The translations under genes were made by a program, and so were the position numbers. From Chamaea fasciata (taxonomy: Eukaryota; Chordata; Aves; Passeriformes; Sylviidae), in assembly GCA_029207755.1 (NCBI GenBank), contig JARCOQ010000003.1:868001-932000 (forward strand): a stretch of 64,000 nt of DNA. Reading direction: 5' to 3'. This document shows positions 11,860-24,300 of the stretch, one piece after another; within the stretch, counting starts at the first letter, position 1; each line of letters opens with the position of its first letter. The notes under the pieces are model-generated. The model was not told the origin of the DNA, searched no databases, and saw nothing but the letters and a program-made list of their open reading frames with translations.

Positions 11860-14800
11860 ATGGAGCAGAGATGGCTTCCGATACCTGGGGGCAATGGCAC
11901 CAGCTCCTCTGCTCAGCACGGGCCGTGGCTGCGCAGAGGGAGTCTGCCATCGTCCCCCTCCTGCCCCAGCGTCACCCGCAGCCCCGCTCTGACCTGCCTG
12001 CGAGCACACTGCCAGGCTGCCGGGCCGCCAGCGGGGCGCTGACAGCAGCCGCAGGCACTGCGACAGTGCAGAGGGGAGCAGGAGGCTGAGGACGTCTTCC
12101 CTCATCAGCATGGCACCCCTGGAGCTCCAGACTCCTTTCCCCCAAGCCTCCTGGCCACAGTGTCACCCTGTGAGCTGTGAATGTGGCCTGAAGGGTTACA
12201 GGGGCTGCTTGGGGCAGACAGTGACCACACTGCTGCTGCTGTCTCAGCATCATCAGACATCCTAACATACCTGGAGAAGGGGGAGGGGCGGTTAAAAAGG
12301 ACTGTGACTGTGCAAAATGTTCATTTTCCCATCCCTGCTCACAGGTGCTTGACACACTTCCCCCCGGAGCTGATGTGGCCAGGGCACAGTGTGTGTGCCA
12401 GCCTGCATCACACACTGCCCTCCGAGTGAAAAGGTGTGTCCCTTCCATCTGGAATATGCTATTCCCTTCTAACCTATGCTATCCATCCTAGAGATCTCCT
12501 TCAGGATGGAGATATCACAGCCCCAGGTCTTGCTAGCAGTGGAGCAGCCCTGGAGCTGGCCCTGGAGATAACATGGTTTGGGGAGGAAAAGCTGAAAATG
12601 AAATGTTTCTGCCCACAGGCCTGGCCATCTCCTCCTCAGATGCTTCCAGAAAGGGGGTAAACTGCACAGATCCTTTGAATGCTAGAGGGATTGGGAATCA
12701 TTGCTGATCTTGAGCTTTCACAGTAAGAAACTGCAAAGCATCAGCAAAAATGGACTGCTGCGGAGACCTTGGTGTCCATGTGCACTGAAACGCTCTGTGA
12801 AAGCAGAGGTCAGCCAACAGAAAGAAAGATTAGGATTAGAGGCTGGACAAAATATCCTCTGCTGCATCTAAGAGCAGACAGTGACCTGTTATTTTGGGAT
12901 TCACTGTTGGCCAGTCTCTGCTTTTGTGGTGACAGTGCTAGCTTAGTTTCTTTGTGTGTCCATCTCAGTGCTCCAGAGCCCAGCCTGAGTCTGTCCTGCC
13001 CCATATATCCTTCCTCAGCCCCATGCAGCTTGCAGCGGCTGTTTCAGACTCTGAAATACATCCTTGTGTTGCTGCTTGAGGGATGAATGCAGCCAGAAAC
13101 ACCAACCAGCCACAGAGCTTGTGTGATGGAACAAGAAGTGCTGAAACCCTGAGCAGGTCAGGGTTAGCACAGAGAGGAAATACGTTCTTGTTGCATTGGA
13201 TGCAGGGTTGATCCAAAATCAAGTGAAGTGGCACAGGAACAGCACGTTATCTTTAAACTCTTGCCAAGCACGGTGTAGCTATGGATTTTAGTTTGAGCTC
13301 GTTTCTAAAAGCAAGCTGTAGAAAACCATCCTTTAAATCCCAAAAGCTGTTAAAACAGATGGAAGCCACTGAAGTATCAGGCCCTGCCCATGTGTTCCCC
13401 AAGTGACAGGGATGGCCTGTGCCTCCAGGACCAGAGAGGTACTTCACAGGTTTGTGACCCTCTTCTGCAAAGTCAAGTCAACTCTGTGTTTCTCAAGTTT
13501 CTAAGTGTACCACATACCAAACCAGACAGGTTTTGTAATACAGCAACAGTTAAACTGTAAAGTGTTGCCCTGGCTCGTTTATTCACAGGAGTAAAGATGG
13601 AATTTAACACTTAAGTTGTGGAATTTAAGAAACAGTAACTTAAACTGTACTAATGCCTAGAGGATTAATGAATCTGCACAGTCATAGGGAGTCCTTCAAA
13701 CCTGTCCAAGAGCTGTTCAAAAAAAAGCATTTAGGCATCTAAATAATTTAGTACTAGGTACAGATTTCAGCACCCATCTGCCTTTGGAGTGTGGCCCTCA
13801 AACCTGACAAGGCAAAGCAGTGAGGCACCAGTGCCATGTGTCTGTAGTAGGTTTTGTCTTTCTTGGCCCCCCTGACTCCTGTTTCACCTGCTGCCCTGAT
13901 CTTTTTCAGCTCTGTGTGGAAAAACCATGCTGTTCACAAAGGGTGCACAGGACTGATGCTGCTTCCTGGACCCGAGGCAGCAAAACTGCAGAGTGTCCCC
14001 CTGAGTCTTGGTGAGTGCCAGCAATTTGAGACTTTTGGAAAAGATAACGACTGTCCTTGCAGCCTAAAGCTTTGTTGAGGCTTTGAGGCAGCCCGGGGAT
14101 GATGGCTTGGACAGCAGATGGGGATGGTTTATGGAAGGAGGGAGCGGGATGGAAAGAGGGCAGCAGAGCCTTGGTGAGCTGGGTCACTGTCCTGGCTGCC
14201 ACTAAAAGGATGAGAGGGAGCCCTTGGCTCTCTGAGTCACTGTGTCCCCACAGGTTTGCCCCTAAGTCCTGCCTAAGTCTGTACACTAGAACAGGACCTG
14301 CTGTCTGCGACCTTGAGCCTGTCCAAACCAATAGAAAACAGGCTCATGATAAAGAAATACTGCACGGAACAATTCTGCTATTATAAATCTATCCTTGAAA
14401 AGAGCAAAACCTTCTGTGGCCAGGGAGGGATACTGCCTGTGGTGCTTCCCCCAACTCATCTACTGCCCACCACGTTGCACATCTTTTGGGGCTGGTCTGA
14501 AGAAGTAGAGATCGTGTCTCTCAAAAGAGGGCTGCCTGAGGACACTGCTTGGAGCCAATCTGGCACAAGGTGCAGCGTTTGACACAAGCCCTGGATCTGA
14601 TTTTTCTGAGTTGCATGATGCATGCTTTTACCAGGAAGCAGCTAATTTTTAGAGCAGCTAGCAGCTCCTGTGCTGAAGGGCAGCACTCCTACAGCCAAGC
14701 ATTAGGAAGGCTTGCAGTGCCTCACAGCAGGAAAGCAGCAGAGCTGCAGTGATTTACTGTGGTAAAGGAGCTGGTCCTAGGAGTATATCCAGCATGGATA

Positions 14801-16780
14801 TTCCTAGGCAAGGATGGACGGGATGCAGTCAGAGCAGCAGAGTAAGGACAGAGGAGACCAGTGAAGGTACTTCAAGTGGGCTGCAAGTACTCGTCAGCCC
14901 TTGTTCCAATCTGTGCAGCCCCTTTGGGTCTGCTGAAGCAGAAGGGCAAGAGCCAGCTGGTGACTGACATCGAAGGATTCATGAAGGTACCCACGAGTCA
15001 GCTGCAAAGCCACGTGTGTGCATGGTGTTCCCAGCACATGGTCCCTCGTGCGTGTTGGAGCCAGTGTGCTGGGCCCCTGGAGCTGTGTGGATGGGAAAGG
15101 AGGATGAGATGACAGGAGTGCTGGGCAGCTCGTGGAAAGCCATGCCTTCTCCACTTGCCATGGTGCACTTGCAAGTAATTAGGGACCTTAGTGTTGCAAC
15201 GGTGACGAGGGAGGTCTCAAATAGTCTGGATTCCCTCTTCAGGGCTATGTTTCCTTTCCCAGATTATGGTTCCAAATTGAACCAGACCAGGGATTAAAGT
15301 GCTTAAAACCCTGTCACATTTCCTGCAGACTGGAAATGCGTAGGAAACATCACTGTGGAAAGGCTGAAACTGCAGCTTACAGCACAGATACTCCTTGGGC
15401 TGTGGTAACAGCATCTGGGGTGTCCAATTGCAGCAAAAATGTTAGCCCAAAGACAGGGCCCAGGGCTCAGGAGGAGCTGATCACCAGGGTTTCCCAGCTT
15501 CTGGCTGGGAGGCCAGAACAAGACATGCAGAAAGATTTGACACTGGCTGCTCTGGATTATCAGGCAAGAGCACTCCGAGGTCTGAGGAGCTGGGAGGGTG
15601 CCAGGATAACCCAAAGCCCCACAGAAGACTTGGCCCCTGCTGCTTAAGACACCCCACGTCAGTCAGCCAGATCCTTGCTCCTGGGACAGTTCCTCAGGTT
15701 TGCTGAAAGCTCATCAAAGCTCAGTCATGAAATCTCCCCCCAGCCCAGTGAATTGACATTCTCTAAGTGGTGCTAATGATGTCAGTTGCTTAATTAGCTG
15801 AGCTCACAAATCACCTGTCTAAATACAAGTGGTTGTGAGCAGAGAAATTTAACTCAAAGGTCTTTTAAGAGGAGGCCCAAGACGTGTGATATTTATTCAT
15901 GCAGTGTGCACATTTTGGTTGCCATGTTCCTCGTAAATGCCTGCATTTTTCCTTCAGCTTAATTTAGCTTTTTAACTACTGTTTATATATTAGTAACTCT
16001 TTCAACTCTTGGAGTTATTTAGGGCGTTTTGCTCATCTTTACCTGGGAAATCTGTGTTGCAGGGGTACTCACAGGCACACTTTCAGTCCCTCCTGTGGGA
16101 ATAAAGAACTTCAGTCAATTAAAATGACTTATAATGGCTGCTATAAATAACTGGAACAGAGGGTTTGAAGTCCCTCTTGAGGAACAAATCAGTTTTAAAG
16201 GACTCGAGTCTCACTTTAGGAGGTCTGAACACCATATAGTTTGTAAAATAAACTGCAGTTATAAAATAGGAATGACTCACCTAAATTCAGATGTTAAATT
16301 CCCTGTTAAATTTGCTGTCCTGTGTCTGGCCAGAGTTGATCCATGCAAGGAAGTGAGAAAGCTTCTATGTTCAAATAGGACAGAAATGCTCCCTGTGAAG
16401 TTTAGCTCTGTGTATCAGCCTTAGGTAACAGGGTTTTTTGTCTTGAAGCATTACTGATCTGTTTCTCTACTGAAACAGTCAATTTTATCCTCTGCTGGAG
16501 CTGCACATACTTCTATTATCTCCACAAAAGGCAAAATACCTTCTCTGTATGTTTTAAGTTATATTTTGTCACAATGCAGTCCAAGCAGTAATCATGTCTT
16601 TTCTAACCTCCCAAAATTACACCTTTTCATTGGTTTCCTCCTTCCTGGGCCTTTGTGGTACGGTGATCCCACTTGATCTTGTTCAACTTCACATTGCTGA
16701 AACAGACTTAGCTGATGGAGGAGACTCTGTCTATTTTGTAGAAGTATTTTGGACACTGCAGAGACATTAACTCTAGGCAT
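11860..16780. other. Non-coding stretch upstream of ARHGEF33
   Basis: No exon set with consistent phase or recognisable protein was found on either strand. It may hold 5' untranslated exons or the promoter of ARHGEF33, but I see no clear CpG island here. Several open frames of 60-140 codons are unsupported by splice sites or recognisable motifs. Confidence 0.5.
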
Positions 16781-16784
16781 TAAT

Positions 16785-16860
16785 CCCAGAATCTGGGAAT
16801 CACTTGAGTTGGAAGGGACCTTTTAAAGGTCCTGTAGTCCAACTGTCTCGTGCAGAAACC
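16785..16860 (-). mobile_element. CR1 LINE 3'-end fragment (antisense)
   Basis: The run GAATCACTTGAGTTGGAAGGG, followed by ACC...AGTCCAACTGTC, is the reverse complement of the typical avian CR1 3' untranslated tail. Only about 75 bp is clearly recognisable; the older body to the right is too diverged to delimit. It is a truncated, inactive remnant. Confidence 0.7.
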
Positions 16861-19800
16861 TTCAGTTGTCCGACAGAAATCACTGCTGGCTGTGCTGCCG
16901 TTGCACTTTGAGGCAATTGCAGTGCCATGGCCGTCGTGTTATTCCCTCCATCAGGCTCCCTGGCTGGATGTCACTCCCAGAAAACACCCTGCTGCTCTGC
17001 TCCTCGTCTGGATTGCTCCCCTTGGGAATGCCACTTCACAAGCTGGCTTTTCTCTTGCCTCCAAGGACTTGCCTCACGCATCTCTGCTGCTAAGTCACAG
17101 ACCGTGCCCAGCTCCAGGGGAGGCCAAGCTCCTTCTTTCCATGCTGCAGATGCCTGGTGCTTTTCCCACCTGGGCCATTCAGAGCACAGAAATTCAGCCC
17201 TGCAGAGGCTGGAAAAGCACGCAGGGCAGACTCTGCACAGTCAGCCAGAGGAAAGTTGAAGCCTGGAAGTCAGAGCTATACAAGGCATAGCTCCATTCTG
17301 ATTTCTTTACCCCTGAGGGGGAATGTGGGTTACCAGCAAGGACACCTATGAAGTGGCCCTGTTCTGGTCTCTAGGATTTGTCCTGATTCAGAGGAGCTTG
17401 AGCAAATTCCCCAATGCCTTGCAGAAGGGAGAGGCAGAGAGCTGTGTGCTCCTCTCTGCCCATGTGCCACTTCGTGCCTGTGCTAGTGGCTCTCAGCTGT
17501 GGGGGTGAGCGGCTGGGTCAGACACTGACCCTCTGGGGAATATCCTCCTATGCTTCCTCCTTGGGAAAACAAGAAGCAGCAGGCTGACTGGGAGAAGTAA
17601 CTATGACTCCAAACTGCCTGATGTTTGGGGTCAGAGCTCATCAGCCAGCCTGCACCAAGTCCCACATTGCAACTTTTAAATTACAGGTTGTTTTCAGCTT
17701 TGGACTTTCTGTTTTGTTTTGTTTTGTTTTGTTTTTTCCCAGATTTTCTCTGCAACCACGTGAATTAGGCACCGGCCTTTGGCCTGAAGCTTTGTCATGA
17801 TGCCTGGAGCTGAGGCTGTGTGTACAGTGACTCTCCAGGATCACAGGAACGGAGGCCCATGTGTGTCCTGTTGGGCTCTTGCTGTGGGATAGGAAGGGCT
17901 GCCTCAAAGAGAGCAAGAGGATGTGTTTCTGAATTAATACTACAACACAAACCAGGTGCTGGGAGGACAAGGACATGCTGTTTTTACAACATGGGTGAGT
18001 GTATTGAATGCTGAGCTCTGTGAAGGACTGCAGGTGTCAGGTAGAAGCATAGCACAGCAAGGCAGAGCCCCCTCAAACTTTCTTTGGGTGACTTTCAATC
18101 TGATATATAACACAGAGGGCCTGACCCATGTCCTGCAGAAATCTGTAGGGATCTTTCACGTGGATTTGATTGTGGATCAGTCTGTAATGTCCCTGGATAT
18201 ACCAAAAGTGAGGAACTGCTCCTGAGCAAGACTGGAACTGGGGAGAGGATCACTGCTACTGTGACTTTACCTCCCACCTTTGCCATGAGCACTTTCTGAA
18301 TGTACCCAGTCAAAATCCTGATCATTTCTATAAAGTCACTGCAAAGATCTGAAGCAGAGGAGGTTCCTCACAGTCTCACAGTGGGAAACAAGGGACTTTG
18401 TGGTTATCTCCCAATTTCTGCAGTGTTTCTGCAGCCCACGAGGGCATACCAATTAATTGGAAAAAAAATCCCCGAGTTAATTTCCTTTCAGCCTGCTGTA
18501 GTGTAAGGGCCTAGGTGCACAGACCTAATTTCATCAAATTAGAATAATCATAATAATAATGATAGAGGAATTAACTTTCCTGTTAACTATGCCATGAATA
18601 CTGGCACCACCAAGCATCCTTTTAGAGGGAAAGAGGTGGTCCAGTCTCCCTCCTGAGCTGACAGCTGTGGACACTCCTAGAGCTGCTCCCCCTGCTCACA
18701 GTTCCAAGAGTTCCTCACCATGTGGACACAGTGTACCTCTGAGGTGCCAAGGCAAAGCACAATGAAGGGGTTTAGGGTGGAAAGCAAGTACTGCATTCCT
18801 CTGAAAGAAATCAATAACCCCTAAAACTTGGATTTGAGCTTTGCAGACTTTCTAGAATGCAGCCAACCTCAGCAAGGACTGATTGCATGCAAGCAATGTG
18901 GCGTGGATACATCTTGGTGCTTGCAAGATGGGGATTGGTGCAGGTATCTGGGTTGTGGCACTGATACAAACAAGAACCCCTCTCTACAAAGCACATGGGG
19001 GAGAGAAGCAGATCCTCATCACAGCGCCCCCATGTAAAACACAGCTTTGGACAGCCAGAAGTCTCTCTACACCCTAAGGCAGAAGTGGGGCACGAGGCAA
19101 GAAAAGGAATGACTTCCCACACTGGACATTACATATGGCACAGGAGTATTTTCCAGAGAGGAGAGGGAAGTGGTTCTAAAACAAAGATAAGGATGTCAAA
19201 CCCCGGATATTTCTGAGAAACTGAAAGTACTCAACATTTGCCCACAGCTGCCATGGCTGAGAGGTGCTCTCGGGGGCCTGGCTGGTGGCCAGCAGACAGG
19301 TCCTGTCAGAGCACAATCCTCTCTTGCTGCCTTTCATACTAGCAAGAAGTGAAACAAGACGATGCTTTACCTTCGTGTTTGTTTGTGTCCATGGCTGCTG
19401 TGGGGCGTGGTCCTCGCAGGGACTCCTGTCCTCACTCGGGAGGCTTCTGGCTGGTCACTGGGAACATCCCATGGCTTAGAGCTGCCCACATGTGAGCCCT
19501 GGGGAGGGTCAGCTGATCTGAACCCTGAGTGCAGAAAGATGCAGAAAGGGTTTATGGAGCAGAGCTGCTCGAAGTTCAGACAGCAGAGAAAGGAGGAGGG
19601 ATTGGAGAGAGAACCAAGCGTCCTGAAGATCTGTTTGCGTTCACGGTGCCTCCAGAGAGTGGGTGCTGGTACAAACACTTCCCTCCCAGCCCAAGGCCAT
19701 TTGTGCTTCCACGGACAGGTGACCAGAAGGTTCCGTGTAATCCCACAGGGACTGTTTTCTCAGCAGGATATTCCTGTATGAACTGAATCAAAGCGTGCTG

Positions 19801-20934
19801 TAGTTGGAATAGCACATGAACACCTTGCACGGGTGTCCTGCATCAAAGAGACACCTTTTTGCCATGGAACCAGTCACCCAAAACATGCTTCAGCCCTGTG
19901 TTTGGGACACAGAAACACTGCCTTCAGGATGCTGCTGCCCAATTCTGCCAGCACTTTAGGAGGCACTTGTACTGCTGTACCTGCTTTCTGTGTCCATTGC
20001 CTCCCTGCCTGGGAGACACAGGAGTGCTGCAAGGCAGCTCCATGTGCAGAGGTGTGGCCTCTGTGGGAGCCAAGGACAACAGGGAATGATGCTGTGCCCA
20101 TGCCAATCCTGTGCTAAAGCACCTCATCACTCACCTGGAATCAGGACCCCGGTGTCTGATTAATGACATGGGCAGAGACACAGGAAAATGGATTGTACCA
20201 GCCCACACTTCTCTTATCAACATGAGCCCTGCCCCACATCCCCACTTCCCCTTCCCAGGCTTTGATTCAAGTCTGCTTTTTGTCCAGCCTTACCAGGAAC
20301 CCAGATGTGATTTAGGACTCTAGAATAACCTCCTAATTATGGCACAGAGCTCTGCTGGCACAGGTGCTTCAGAGAAGTCTGGGGTGCTGTGTCCAGGGAA
20401 GCAGGCACAGAGAAAGGCATTAAATAGATGGGAGAACTGCAAAATGTGCAAGAGTCCTGTGTGGCTACTGGAATCAGAGCACAAGCAGGTGCTTCTGGTG
20501 CAGTCAGCAGTGTAGCTTTGGGGCCCACACATTAAACCTGAGAGCTTTTGAGTGTGGAATTCCCTGGAGAGGAGGGTGGTGGCACTATCAGTGCCACAGA
20601 ATCCCTAGCTGGCCTCTTGCTGGAGGGGATGGTGTGGGCTGAAAGGCTTCCAGCACAGCGCTGGGGGGACTGGGGGTTAAGCAGCATCTTAAGATTGAGG
20701 GTTAATGAAAAGATGAAGTTATTTGTAAGAGAGCTGTTTACAAGATCACTTGCTAAGAAGACCCACTGGCTTCTCAGGACAGAGGATCCCTTGGTGAGGT
20801 GTGTGGAAAACCTGAGCAAAGGTGGAGGGACCTTGGAAGTGGGCTGGGAAAGCTTCCACAGTGAGAGAAATCTTAGACTTTGTTGCATCTGGTTTTGATC
20901 AGCTGGTAGTACAACAGTTATTTTTTATGTTCTG
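16861..20934. other. Non-coding stretch, no gene recognised
   Basis: Unique-looking sequence apart from one (GTTTT)n run. Open frames of up to about 146 codons occur on both strands, but none shows a known family motif or a coherent exon chain. Confidence 0.5.
17711..17736. repeat. (GTTTT)n microsatellite
   Basis: About five tandem GTTTT units in otherwise unique non-coding DNA, ending in a short T run. Confidence 0.85.
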
Positions 20935-21345
20935 AAGACTCTTAGAATCATTACAGAGTTTAGATGGGCAGGGACCTCTGGAGTTATCTGACTCAAAGCA
21001 GGGCTAACCCCAAAGCTACACCAGATTGCTCAGGGCCACACCTTGTCAAGGTCTAAGTATGTCCCAGGTTAGAGAATTCTCAACCTTTCTGCGCCTGCAT
21101 TCCGGGGCTACCCTGCTCCTATGAGGAAGAGTTTTTCCTTATGGCAAATCAAGGTTTCTTATGTTGGAGTTTGTGCCCATGGCCATTTGTCCTTTCATTG
21201 TGTCTGTGAGAAAAGCCTGGCTGTCTGGACTACAACCCCTATGAAGTAGTTGCAGGTGGCTGGAGAACTCTCCCAGCCTCCCTTTCCCCAAGCTGGACAA
21301 CTCCCTGAGCCTCTCACTCTATGCTCTGTGCTCCAGACCTCTCCA
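20935..21345 (-). mobile_element. CR1 LINE fragment (antisense, about 400 bp)
   Basis: Begins with the diverged tail signature AGAATCATTACAGAGTTTAG followed by GGGCAGGGACCTCTGGAG, and continues with segments typical of avian CR1 3' regions in reverse complement (CAGGGCCACACCTTGTC, CATTGTGTCTGTGAGAAAAG, CCAAGCTGGACAACTCCCTG). Diverged and truncated at the 5' side, so inactive. Confidence 0.8.
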
Positions 21346-24300
21346 GGAAAAAAAAAAATCTTTTATTAGGTATTCCAGACAATTACAAGAATGTGAGTTG
21401 TTTTTAAAGTAGCTCAATCTCCAGAAGTTTTGAGGACAAGGTATTTAAGGGTGTGTCTCTGAGCAAAACAGGCTTATAAATTCAACTTCAGTAGCAAAGT
21501 TGTTAAAGCCTGGCTCCCAATTTAAATTAGTCAGCACCATAGAAAATTCCTGAGACTTCTGTTATTGGGCTGTTCACCTAGGACTGGCGTGCTTAACAGT
21601 GAACTGGTTTTAAAATTCAGAACTGCTTTTGCAATGCTGGGGGAAGAGGAACGAGTAGGAAAGACAAAACAGACATGAAAGAAACATGAACCTCCTCTGT
21701 TTTCACTGAAAACAAAGAGAACAGCATTTTGCTGGAAATTAATTAATTTCTTTTTAGCATATTTTTGCCTATTCTATTAAGGACACGTTTAAGCACAGTC
21801 TGTGTCCTCTGCAGAGCTCAGGAGTGAGTCTTTGAAACTGGGACACCGGGGATGCCACCATCCCCTCCTGCTCCAGGCAAACCAGGAGTTTTGCTATCTG
21901 GCTGCGCTGCAAAGTAGGTTGACCTTGGTTAAGTGGGTCCAGAAAATCTTACCTGTTTTACCAGAGTAACTGTCTTTGTGTGTCCTCTATCTGCAGTTTC
22001 CTGAGTTACCCCTTGGTTCTTTGCTACATTAATAATTGCATTAACTCTGGCTACTTTCCAGCATTTAGGGCTCACTGCTGTACTCGCCTCTCCCTGGCTC
22101 TTCTGAATTGCTGCTGAACATAAGAAGCAAAAGGCATCAGTCCTTCCTCATCACTGGAACAGAACATGAATCTTGCCCTGGTTTGGAGTGAAGGTTTGCC
22201 CTCTGTTCCCCCCAGCTGTGGGTGGGAAGCTGTTAACACTGTCCTCACCAGGGACCAGGATTTCAGGGAGCCTGAGCTGGCTGAACAGTGTCTGGCTTGT
22301 GCCTAAAGGGTGCAAAAATGGGTTGGGAAATAGGATTGGTGTTTGGCCCTGAGACCCTGGATGGGGGGCTGCCTGGTCAAATCATGCCTCTGCTGGCAGT
22401 GGACAAGTCCTAAACTCACAGCAGAGTCCAGGTGAGCAGAAGCCCTAGTATGGCTCTAGTTCAGCTTCCTGCTCAAATCAAGAGTAATGTCAAACTTCCT
22501 CAGGACTCTGTCCAGCTCAGGTGTGGATATTGCCCACACTGGAGTCTTCACAGCCACTCTGGGCCCTCCAGTACCCTGAAGAATATTTTTCCTTCCACCC
22601 AGCTGGGGTTTCCCTTAGCTGCAGCTGTACCCACTGCCTATCACTGTGCACCTCTGGGAAGATTCTGGACTCCATCTTCTTTACAGCCCCCTGGAGGGCA
22701 GTTAAAAGCTGCAGAGGATTCTCCCCTTCATGTTTTTTTGTCTCAGGCCTGAGCAGGTCCCTCCCCGTATGCACACGCAGGAATCCATGTGCACATCAGC
22801 AGCAAATGCAAGCTCACCATGAAGCTCCTTTCCTAAACCACTGCCAGGCAAATCCCAGGTTAGCCCGACATGCCAGCCCACCACAGGGTAGTTCCCTCAT
22901 CAGTGAGGAGATGTTATTGTTCCTCTGCAAGCTCCCCACTGGCCAGGCTCAGTACCCAGACCCGTGGAGCCATTCCAACCCAGACCCCCTGCTTTAGGCA
23001 CAACAAACAGCACAGATGTGCTTGTTTCCTCAGAGCTGAGCACTAAAACTCATTTCTACTCCTGCAGCTCTCATCTTTTCAGAACAACATCTCCAGAGCA
23101 AAGCCCAGAGAGTAATTTGAAGGTGTCAAAGCCACCAGATTCCTCCATAAAGTTATTTGTGATTCCTCCATGATGGAAAGAGCATGTATTTTCCCCTTTT
23201 GTTTCCATCTCCCCTCCGGCAGCCAAATCTGCTGGAACCAAAGCACCTCTGCTGTCAGTGACTGCCATGCAGCTGGCTGCTGGTGACCAGCAGAGAATCC
23301 TGCCCTGGTGCCTTGCACGAGCAGCTGGCGCTGCAGCCCCTCCTGCCAGCACAGCAGCCAGCCTGTTGGCAGAGCCTGGGCCAGCACCCGAGATCCCCGA
23401 GGGAGAAGGGAGGCATGGATGGATGGATGGATGGATGGATGGATGGATGGATGGATGGATGGATGGGTGAGGTCCCAGTGAGTTGTGCCCTTGAGGCAGC
23501 ACAGGAATGGGGTTCCTGCATGAAGCCATGCACGGTGCAGGGAGGGGAGGCAGGTCCTGCAGCCTGAACTGCATCTGTGTGACCATGGTCTCCCTCCCAG
23601 CGCTCTCCCACATGGCATGGCACAACCCGGGGAGAGAATCAGCGGTGCAGAGGATCACAGATCAGGAAGACTGAGGGACCACGCCAAGCTTCAGCATGCA
23701 AACAGGTCAGTGAAGCATTCACAGCCTAGCCTTGGAGCACAGCAGTTACTATCTGTCTGGCTTGCTGTCCCATTCTGCTTCTGAAATCAGGACATGGGTA
23801 ACAGTGCAGGGGAATCCACGTGCACTTTTGCTGCTTCAGTTGTTAAGCATCCACAGTTTTCCTAAGTAAATTCTTGGGATCTTCCTTGTGACTGTCTCAG
23901 TGCTGCTGGCTGAGATTGCTGGCTGTTTTAAATATCCCACTTGGAGAACAACCCCCAGTCCTCTAAAGAGAACAAAAAATCAGTTATTTACTCTCATCAC
24001 TCTCGCACCTTGTCTCCAACTAATGCAGTTGTCATCCAAATGAGTCAATTCAGCATGATACTTCAATTTAGCTAATGGTGAGAGCAAAAACAAAAGCCTT
24101 TTAAATCTATTTTAGAGACCTCACTATAAGTGCAGCCTAACAAGATTGTCCAGCACACTAAGAAGCTACATCTCCATTCAGAATCTTAGAAGAAATCAGC
24201 TGAAAATAACTGTGGGCACTGAAGATGCAAAACACTTTAAATACAATTTTTTAAGCTGCACACACAACATAATTGGTTATGGCTCTAGCTTTTCCCAGTA

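Noticed and set aside
23071..23658. Frames of 122-195 codons over the GGAT repeat
   Set aside because: Open only because of the tetranucleotide microsatellite (SIHP/GWMD repeats).
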